DNA of 64,000 nucleotides from Candidatus Krumholzibacteriota bacterium (GTDB lineage Bacteria > Krumholzibacteriota > Krumholzibacteriia > Krumholzibacteriales > Krumholzibacteriaceae): contig JAFGBF010000010.1 of NCBI GenBank assembly GCA_016933255.1, positions 1-64,000 of the forward strand. The letters run 5' to 3'. Positions within the stretch are counted from its first letter, which is position 1, and each line of letters opens with the position of its first letter. A program made the translations under genes and the position numbers. Below are positions 57,206-64,000 of the stretch, piece by piece. The notes beneath the pieces were generated by a model that was given only the letters and a program-made list of their open reading frames with translations, was not told the origin of the DNA and made no database searches.

Positions 57206-59350
57206 ATGGATTTTCTTAACCCTTTTTTTCTGATAATGCTCGGCGCGGTCGGAGTGCCGATCCTTATACATTTTTTCAGCAGAAAAAAAATACCTGAGAT
57301 CGTTTTCAGCTCCCTGATCTTTCTCCGTGGGTCTCAGCGCAGAAGCATGCGTCGGATCGATTTCAGGAGGCTTCTTCTCCTTCTCGTCAGAATGGCCGGG
57401 GTCGCCCTGATCGCCCTTGCCTTTGCGCGCCCCGTGATAAAAGGAGGGCTTGCCGCGGTCTTTCCCGGAAAGGGTTCGGCAGCGATTGCTATTCTTCTTG
57501 ATAGAAGCTACAGCATGTCTGTCGAGGAAGGAGAAGAAACAGTTTTCGAAAAAGGAGCTGACAGGGCGCTGGAAATTATCAGGGAATTAAACGAAGAGGA
57601 TGAAGCAGCGATCTTTCTGTTCGATACGAAAGTGGAAAAGATATTCGAAGCGGAAAGATTCAGGGCGGCCCCTGTTTTTGACCTTTTGAAGCTGCAGGCG
57701 CCATCGTTCTTCGGGACTGATCTTGCCGCGGCATTCGCTGCCGCGAGAGAACATCTCCTTTCAAGCAGAAAAGAGATCAGGGAACTGTATATCATCTCTG
57801 ATTTCCAGAAAAGCGGGCTTGGAGACGCGCGGAGTCTCCTTAATGACCAGAAAAACGACGAAGGGGCCGATAAAGGGGTTTCGGGAAAAAAGAAGGAAAG
57901 GATCCGGTCGTTTTTAATTCCTGTCGGGGGAGAAACCGGACAGAACGTCTCGATCGATCGCGTCATCACTCCCGGAGCCGTCGTACACAGGGGAGAATCG
58001 GCCGCGATAAGTGTCGTTATGAAGAATCATTCACCTGTTCTTGAAGCGCAGTTCCCGCTGAGAATATCGCTGGACGCAAAAAGGATCCTTGAAAGAGAGA
58101 TAAGGATTGCGCCCGGAAGTTCAAGGACGGAAAGTGTCGAGGTCCCGATAGAGAGATCCGGCTGGATCGAAGGAGAAGCGAGTAAACGCCCTGACCGGCT
58201 GAGCGTCGATGATAGAAGAGTATTCACGATCCATTCCAGAGAAAAAGACAAGGTGCTCCTTATCAGCGATGGGGAGTCCTTTTATCTTGAGCAGGCTCTG
58301 AGCCCGCGGGAAGAAGACGAGGAGATAATACTTCTCCGAAGGAAATGGGACGATCTCGTCACTGCCGACCTGGACTGGGCCGACCTGGCTGTTGTCGGGC
58401 CCGGACAGGAACCGGCGGAAAGAGACATCTCGATCATCAAGGAGTTCGTCTCGAAGGGCGGAGGACTGCTTGCCCTTGTAACGAAAGGGCATGAACGGCT
58501 GATAAAAGCGCTGTCTTTAAACGGACCCTCCATCGATTATAGCGGAAGGGAAGAGACTGTCGAAGCGATCAGCAGAGATGTGGAAAAGCCGTTGTTTCTG
58601 TCCCCTTTCGACCGGGAAGATATGAAGTCGCTATTGGATCTCAGGTTCAGGGGAACTCCCATGATCAGCGGTGTAGATAGAGGCGATATCGATCTCTGGT
58701 TCAGTAACGGTTCTCCTTTTGTATGGAGCGAAAGGACGGGAAAAGGAAGAATGATCTTTGCCGCGGTCGATCCGAGGCCTGAAGGAGGAGATCTTGTCCT
58801 TTCCCCTTTGTTTCTCCCCCTGATAAGGCAGCTGCTGCTGGCGATGGATCCAGAACCGGGACGTTCGGGGAGTGTGGAGATCGGGGAAAAATTCATATGG
58901 GACCGGGAGGGACAGGACAGTTTTACGGTAACTCTTCCTGATGGTTCCGAATATCTGCCGGCAGAAGAGACAGAAGGCGCTCCTGGCAGCTCCGGAGGCA
59001 GCGGCCATGGAAGCAGAGGATCTCTCATACCTGCTGGGGACTTTCCGGGGTTTCTGAGGATCGAGGGGCCGAAAGGCGCTCTTCTGGTGCTCGGCGTCAA
59101 TCCGCTGTCTTTCAGGGAATCGGATCTTGCTGTTGCCGCTCCGGGGGAAGCGGCAGATTCGCTGCGGCTCGAAGACGTAATGATAATCCCGGAAAAAGCT
59201 GATATTTCAGCGCATATGAAAAGAGCAAGAGAAGGAAGGGAAATATCGGTTCCTCTCATACTTGCGGCGATCTTTCTATTTGTCGTCGAGCTGTTTATAG
59301 CTCAGAGAAAAGATATGGCGGAGGGAGGGACCGCAAAAGATGTGGAATGA
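57206..59350 (+). CDS. BatA/VWA-domain membrane protein
   Basis: 714 residues. The N-terminal BatA domain has two membrane segments (FFLIMLGAVGVPILIHFF at about 6-23 and LLLLLVRMAGVALIALAFAR at about 53-72). A VWA domain begins at about 90, with AIAILLDRSYSMSVEEGEE carrying the DxSxS metal site. The central region contains Ig-like and glutamine-amidotransferase-like segments (DLAVVGPGQEP). A C-terminal membrane helix (PLILAAIFLFVVELFIA) is near 679-695. It is the membrane end of the MoxR-DUF58-VWA system. Its end overlaps the mfd start by 11 bases. Confidence 0.85.
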   Translation: MDFLNPFFLIMLGAVGVPILIHFFSRKKIPEIVFSSLIFLRGSQRRSMRRIDFRRLLLLLVRMAGVALIALAFARPVIKGGLAAVFPGKGSAAIAILLDRSYSMSVEEGEETVFEKGADRALEIIRELNEEDEAAIFLFDTKVEKIFEAERFRAAPVFDLLKLQAPSFFGTDLAAAFAAAREHLLSSRKEIRELYIISDFQKSGLGDARSLLNDQKNDEGADKGVSGKKKERIRSFLIPVGGETGQNVSIDRVITPGAVVHRGESAAISVVMKNHSPVLEAQFPLRISLDAKRILEREIRIAPGSSRTESVEVPIERSGWIEGEASKRPDRLSVDDRRVFTIHSREKDKVLLISDGESFYLEQALSPREEDEEIILLRRKWDDLVTADLDWADLAVVGPGQEPAERDISIIKEFVSKGGGLLALVTKGHERLIKALSLNGPSIDYSGREETVEAISRDVEKPLFLSPFDREDMKSLLDLRFRGTPMISGVDRGDIDLWFSNGSPFVWSERTGKGRMIFAAVDPRPEGGDLVLSPLFLPLIRQLLLAMDPEPGRSGSVEIGEKFIWDREGQDSFTVTLPDGSEYLPAEETEGAPGSSGGSGHGSRGSLIPAGDFPGFLRIEGPKGALLVLGVNPLSFRESDLAVAAPGEAADSLRLEDVMIIPEKADISAHMKRAREGREISVPLILAAIFLFVVELFIAQRKDMAEGGTAKDVE

Positions 59351-62300
59351 TCTGAAAAAATCTGTCGTATCCCTTCCCGCGGCTAAAGGTCTTCTGAACA
59401 GGATGAAAGCTGGTCCGGCAAGGATCCCGGTGAGAGGGCTGACTGGCAGCGCCCGTTCGCTGCTGATCTCCGCCGTAATGGAAGAAACAGACGAGACTTT
59501 CATGATAATTGCAGCAGATCCTGTCAGGGCCCGTGATATTGCGGCAGACCTTGAGAGTCTCGGCGTGGAAGGGGTCGTATCATATCCGGAAGATGAGATC
59601 CTGCCGTATGACTATCATGATCCTGACAGGAATCTTACCGGTATGCAGATGAAAGCTCTCGAAGCTCTTTCAGAAGGCAATTGCAGGGTCCTCGTATGCA
59701 CGCTGTGGTCGGCCCTGAAAAAGGTATACGGCAGAGAGACTTTCAGGCGGCTGCTGATCGATATCGTTAAGGGGAAAGAATACGACCTCTCCGGACTTGC
59801 TTCAGAGCTTGACCGTATAGGATATGAGAGGCACGCGATAGTAGAGGAAAAAGGCCAGTATGCAATAAGGGGAGGGATCTTTGATCTATTCGAAGTCAGC
59901 GCGGATGATCCGGTCAGAATAGAGTTTGATGATGACACCGTATCGTCGATCAGGGATTTTGATATAGAATCACAGAGGTCGTACGGCGATAGGGGGGCGT
60001 TCAGGATCAGGCCCTTCCACCACCTGAGTCCTGATACGGAAGGACTGAGAAAGCTCAGGGGGTTCCTGTCGGTCGAAGGGGGAGAGTTCGACCGGGATTC
60101 CGGCCAGAAGAGACTGCTTCCCGCAGACAGGCTGCGCGAGGGGATACATTTTTTCGGGATGGAGCATTATGCATCCGTCGTTCACGACCTTTTGCCTATC
60201 TTTGAATATTTTGCCGCTCCTCCGACACTCGTCATCTACGATACTGAAGATATAAGGGTGCTGTTACCCGAGATAAGGGACGAGATATCGATACGATACG
60301 ATTCTTCGAAGATCGAAGGACATTTCTATCCCCCTCCCGGGAAAGTTTACATTTCCGAAAATGAACTGGATCAATATTTCGATAGTATGCGGATGATCGA
60401 GTTCACATCCTTTTCAGAGGAAGGAACAGTAAGGTTTTTTACAAATCTGATCGGAGACTATCGAAGAAACATAAAAGGGCTGATAGCCGAAATAAAAAAA
60501 GAACTGAAAAACAGCCTGCAGGTCTTTCTCTTCTGTTCGACACCGATGCAGCGCGAAAGGGCGGAAGAACTTTTTGCCGATGTTGCAATCGATATAGATT
60601 TCCCCCTCGGGTTCCTGTCGACCGGATTCCGCTGGAACGACGCGGGGGTCGTGCTTCTCAGCGAGGAAGAGGTCTTTGGAAGGTTTCACCGGCCATGGCA
60701 TTCGCCCCGGTCGAGAAACAGATCCCTTACATACGATTCCTCTCATTTTCAGCCCGGGGACTTTGTCGTACACCTCAGCCATGGGATAGGCCGTTATATG
60801 GGGATGAGAAAACTGGAGATCGAGGGGGGAATGACAGAGTGCCTGGATATAAGATACGAAGGTGATGACAGACTGTTCATACCTGTTTCCCAATTGAGGA
60901 TGATCGAAAAATATATAGCTTCTGACGGAGCCTCCCCCTCTCTCGCAAGTCTCGGCAGCAAGGCATGGAACAGGGCAAAGACGAAGGCGAGAGAGAGCGC
61001 AGGCTCGATCGCGCAGGATCTGCTCGAGATATACGCGGCGAGACAGGTAAATAAAGGATACGCCTGCGGTCCCGATAAGCCCTGGCAAAAAGAGATGGAA
61101 GCGTCATTCCCCTGGGAGGAGACAGAACACCAGCTTCAGGCAAGCCTGGAGGTCAAGGAGGACCTTCAAAAACCGGTTCCGATGGACAGGCTTTTGTGCG
61201 GAGATGTCGGGTTTGGAAAGACAGAGGTCGCCCTGAGGGCTGCGTTCAAGGTCGTTGTCGAGGGAAAACAGGTCGCTTTTCTGGTTCCGACAACAGTCCT
61301 GGCCCTTCAGCATTACAACACTCTCCGCGACAGGCTTGAAGGGTATCCGGTCAGGGTAGAGATGCTGAGCAGGTTTGTACTTCCTGCCAGGCAGAAAAAA
61401 ATCGTCGAAAAAATCTCCGATGGACAAGTCGATATTGTCATCGGGACACACCGGCTTATATCGAAAGATATCAGGTTCAGGGATCTCGGGCTTGTCATTG
61501 TTGACGAAGAGCACAGATTCGGAGTAAAGCAGAAAGAAGCTTTTAAGAAGCTGAAAAGAAGCGTCGACGTGCTTGCCATGACGGCTACTCCGATCCCCAG
61601 GACTCTTTCGATGGCTATATCGGGGATAAGGGATATCTCGGTCATCGATACCGCTCCCCGGAACAGGCTGCCTATCCACACGGATATTCTTCCCTTTGAT
61701 GATGAAAAAATAAGGGAAGCGGTCATGAGGGAGATCAACCGCGGGGGGCAGATCTTCTTCGTTCATAACAGGGTACAGTCGATTGCCGTTATGGAAGGAT
61801 ATCTGAAAAGGCTTCTTCCCGAGAGGGTGAAGGTCGCCCACGCGCACGGACAGATGAAAGAAAAAGAGCTCGAGAAGATCATGGTCGATTTTCTTGAAAA
61901 GAAGTTCGATCTGCTTCTCTGTACGATGATAATCGAAGCCGGCCTGGATTTTCCAAACGTCAATACTATCATAATCAACCGTGCCGACCGGTTCGGCCTC
62001 GCCCAGCTCTATCAGCTTCGTGGCCGAGTCGGAAGGTCGGACAGAAAGGCTTACGCGTACATGCTTATCCCGAAAGGCCGCACTCTTACCGCTACTGCGA
62101 TAAAGAGGCTTCAGGCGATCAGCGAATTCGATTATCTGGGTGCGGGGTACAGGATCGCGATGAGAGACCTGGAGATAAGAGGGGCGGGGAATCTTCTCGG
62201 ACCGCAGCAGTCCGGGCGGATAAATTCTGTAGGTCTCGACCTGTATGCCAGGATGATAAAGGAAGAAATAGCAAGGACAAGAGGAGAGACGATAGAAGAA

Positions 62301-62795
62301 GATAAAGATGTCAAGATATCGATTCCTCTCCCTCTCTATCTTCCGGAGGAGTATGTGTTCGACTCTGAAGAGAGGATGAACATCTACAGAAGGGTCGCCC
62401 GGGTCAGGGGCCTGGAGAACGCCGAGGAGATAGGATCAGAGCTGCGAGACCGTTTCGGACCCCTTCCGCCTTCGGCGGAAAACATACTCAAGCTGATGAA
62501 GTTCAGAGTCAGGGCGATCGGCTCCGGATTGGACAAGATCGAGATCGATGCCGATGGACTTCTAAGGGTCAGGTTTGCATCCGGGAATATCCCTGGAAGG
62601 CAGGTCCTCGCTTCGATAGCGGACCAGTTCCAGGGCAGGCTGACCTTCCATACCGATAACGGTTTCTCTCTTTCTGTCAAACCGCTTGATACTGTCTTTG
62701 AGAGCGAAACGGAAAATCGATCACTCCGGAATCTCTCCGCCGGAACCGGCGATCTTGAAAGTTTATTGAATTTGTTGGAATTTTATGCTAAATAG
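59340..62795 (+). CDS. mfd: transcription-repair coupling factor Mfd
   Basis: 1151 residues, full length. The UvrB-like N-terminal modules are followed by the RNA-polymerase-interacting (CarD-like) domain near 475-530 (DFVVHLSHGIGRYMGMRKLE, then a LFIPVSQLRMIEKY block). The RecG-like translocase has Walker A in GDVGFGKTEVALRAA, DEEHRFGVKQKE, TATPIPRTLSMA and the QLRGRVGRSDR box. The C-terminal TRCF domain ends the protein. Mfd removes stalled RNA polymerase and recruits UvrA to lesions. It is translationally coupled to the VWA gene by an 11-base overlap, an unrelated function. Confidence 0.97.
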   Translation: MWNDLKKSVVSLPAAKGLLNRMKAGPARIPVRGLTGSARSLLISAVMEETDETFMIIAADPVRARDIAADLESLGVEGVVSYPEDEILPYDYHDPDRNLTGMQMKALEALSEGNCRVLVCTLWSALKKVYGRETFRRLLIDIVKGKEYDLSGLASELDRIGYERHAIVEEKGQYAIRGGIFDLFEVSADDPVRIEFDDDTVSSIRDFDIESQRSYGDRGAFRIRPFHHLSPDTEGLRKLRGFLSVEGGEFDRDSGQKRLLPADRLREGIHFFGMEHYASVVHDLLPIFEYFAAPPTLVIYDTEDIRVLLPEIRDEISIRYDSSKIEGHFYPPPGKVYISENELDQYFDSMRMIEFTSFSEEGTVRFFTNLIGDYRRNIKGLIAEIKKELKNSLQVFLFCSTPMQRERAEELFADVAIDIDFPLGFLSTGFRWNDAGVVLLSEEEVFGRFHRPWHSPRSRNRSLTYDSSHFQPGDFVVHLSHGIGRYMGMRKLEIEGGMTECLDIRYEGDDRLFIPVSQLRMIEKYIASDGASPSLASLGSKAWNRAKTKARESAGSIAQDLLEIYAARQVNKGYACGPDKPWQKEMEASFPWEETEHQLQASLEVKEDLQKPVPMDRLLCGDVGFGKTEVALRAAFKVVVEGKQVAFLVPTTVLALQHYNTLRDRLEGYPVRVEMLSRFVLPARQKKIVEKISDGQVDIVIGTHRLISKDIRFRDLGLVIVDEEHRFGVKQKEAFKKLKRSVDVLAMTATPIPRTLSMAISGIRDISVIDTAPRNRLPIHTDILPFDDEKIREAVMREINRGGQIFFVHNRVQSIAVMEGYLKRLLPERVKVAHAHGQMKEKELEKIMVDFLEKKFDLLLCTMIIEAGLDFPNVNTIIINRADRFGLAQLYQLRGRVGRSDRKAYAYMLIPKGRTLTATAIKRLQAISEFDYLGAGYRIAMRDLEIRGAGNLLGPQQSGRINSVGLDLYARMIKEEIARTRGETIEEDKDVKISIPLPLYLPEEYVFDSEERMNIYRRVARVRGLENAEEIGSELRDRFGPLPPSAENILKLMKFRVRAIGSGLDKIEIDADGLLRVRFASGNIPGRQVLASIADQFQGRLTFHTDNGFSLSVKPLDTVFESETENRSLRNLSAGTGDLESLLNLLEFYAK

Positions 62796-62872
62796 AGTAG
62801 TTTAACCAATGTAGCATGCGGGGGATATTCCCGCGGCATTGATCTGCAGAGCACTTCGGAAAGGGGAGCAAA

Positions 62873-64000
62873 TTGAAGAAAACGATCCTTATCCTTATCG
62901 GGTTCAGTCTGGCGGCAATGCTCGGTTGTTCCAGGACTGAAAGAGAAGACCTTGTCGTTGCGAAAGTCAATGAAAGGACTATTACAGTCAGAGAATTTGA
63001 AATAACGGCAGAAACTCTTGAAAACAAGTACCTTCCTGAAACCAAAGATATGGAGGGAAAGAAGGAACTCCTCCAGCATATGATCAACAGGGAAATCATG
63101 ACGCTGAAGGCTTATGAATTCGGTTATGAGAAGGATCAGGAGTTCAAAGACTTCTGGAACCAGTTTAAAGGCCCTTTCCTCACGACAGCTCTTTGGAACG
63201 AGGAGATAACCAAGAAGGTGACGGTCACACAGGAAGAGATCGATTATTACTGGGAACAGATGCACTATGAATACACCCTCAGCCAGATCCTCCTGATCAG
63301 TGAAAACGAGGCGATGGAGATCCGCGAAAAGATCGTTAATGGAGGGGAAGATTTCGCCGAAATGGCGAAAAAGTATTCGATCGGGCCAGAGGCGGAAAAC
63401 GGAGGTAATGTCGGGAGTGAATCTATCGGAAGGATCCACTGGTGGATAGAGGAGATCCTGTTCGACATGGAGGCCGGAGAAGTCTCTCCTCCTGTCAGGA
63501 CCGATAACGGATGGGGATTGCTGAAGGTCCAGAAGAAACGCAAGGTCATTCCGGATGAAGACCGGGAATACGCGGAAAAAAGGCTCCATGCAGTCAAAGA
63601 GTACAAGGGGAGAAACGATCTGAAGGACAAGATCGAACAGGAGATCCATCTGCAGATCTACAGCGACGCTGTTGATATCGCCTATAACAGCCTGCCCGAA
63701 GACGTTCTTTTTGATGATATCATAAACGGCAAGATAACGAGAGCCAACGCGCCCAAGCTCAGGATTCCAGATCAGTACAGGGACATGATAATCTGTCAGT
63801 ATGATGACGGAATATATACGCTGGCCGATTTCGAAAAAAAATATGAGGAGACAGCCCTGCCCGACAGGCCCAGACGGTCATATGGAAAAGAGAGTATCGT
63901 ACTTCTTTTTAAAAAGATGATCGGCAACATAGTCCTTCCCGTATACGCGGAAAAAGTGGCAAAAGTACTTGAGATCCCCGAGGTCAAAGACAACTATAAT
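62873..64000 (+). CDS. parvulin-type (PpiC/SurA-like) peptidyl-prolyl isomerase lipoprotein, truncated by window end
   Basis: At least 376 residues; the frame is still open at the window end. It starts at a TTG with GGGGAG seven bases upstream. The leader has the lipobox AMLGC (Cys19). A SurA-type N-terminal helical region covers about 25-130. A parvulin domain runs from about 137 to 232, with SQILLISENEA, GEDFAEMAKKYSIGPEAENGG and WGLLKVQKKRK. It probably helps fold outer-membrane or surface proteins in the periplasm, like PrsA or SurA. It follows mfd by 77 bases. Further C-terminal domains may lie beyond the window. Confidence 0.88.
   Translation, partial: MKKTILILIGFSLAAMLGCSRTEREDLVVAKVNERTITVREFEITAETLENKYLPETKDMEGKKELLQHMINREIMTLKAYEFGYEKDQEFKDFWNQFKGPFLTTALWNEEITKKVTVTQEEIDYYWEQMHYEYTLSQILLISENEAMEIREKIVNGGEDFAEMAKKYSIGPEAENGGNVGSESIGRIHWWIEEILFDMEAGEVSPPVRTDNGWGLLKVQKKRKVIPDEDREYAEKRLHAVKEYKGRNDLKDKIEQEIHLQIYSDAVDIAYNSLPEDVLFDDIINGKITRANAPKLRIPDQYRDMIICQYDDGIYTLADFEKKYEETALPDRPRRSYGKESIVLLFKKMIGNIVLPVYAEKVAKVLEIPEVKDNYN

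Overview
The window looks like the replication-origin region of a Gram-negative, probably uncultured bacterium of the FCB type (Krumholzibacteriota, Latescibacterota or Eisenbacteria-like; this placement is inference). Pointers are lipoproteins with lipobox cysteines, an outer-membrane-type beta-barrel, and several secreted proteins ending in a FlgD-like / type IX-like sorting domain (NPFNP start, KMVLLR end). No tRNA, rRNA, insertion sequence, phage gene or CRISPR array was seen.

Positions 58-18115 are accessory and dominated by carbohydrate use. A very large cytoplasmic GH94-like phosphorylase (1959-5417), a CBM-type lipoprotein plus a GH16 lipoprotein (6752-9028), a GH1 beta-glucosidase co-transcribed with a GH-A enzyme fused to an apparent outer-membrane barrel (13670-9108, minus strand), and a series of secreted GH16 or carbohydrate-binding proteins (14142-18115) together suggest a beta-glucan (laminarin or lichenan type) degradation locus. 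No SusC/SusD pair, dedicated transporter or regulator is visible. An M49-like peptidase and an aldo/keto reductase also sit in this part.

Positions 18249-27565 hold single genes: a hybrid histidine kinase, a CDP-polyol phosphotransferase overlapping an inositol-phosphate-type cytidylyltransferase, a ferritin-like/GGDEF fusion, an M20 hydrolase, a GT-C-like membrane protein and HflX.

Positions 27568-50574 are the origin. On the minus strand lie dnaA, dnaN, recF, a DUF721/DciA gene, gyrB, gyrA and a secreted protein. On the plus strand lie rpmH, rnpA, yidD, yidC, jag, mnmE, mnmG, rsmG, a beta-helix lipoprotein, parA, parB, an M23 peptidase and a bactofilin. DnaA boxes flank dnaA on both sides. 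A run of eight DnaA-trio triplets next to a DnaA box lies between dnaA and dnaN. Two parS sites lie at and just after the end of rsmG.

Positions 50661-64000 carry an Hsp20 chaperone, the ABC-F factor EttA, and a tight plus-strand run: an S9 peptidase lipoprotein, MoxR ATPase, DUF58 protein, BatA/VWA protein, Mfd and a parvulin-type lipoprotein cut by the window edge. Several starts were moved from the longest reading frame on the basis of ribosome binding sites and promoters (dnaN, ettA, the 14142 and 16691 genes, dnaA, the M49-like gene).
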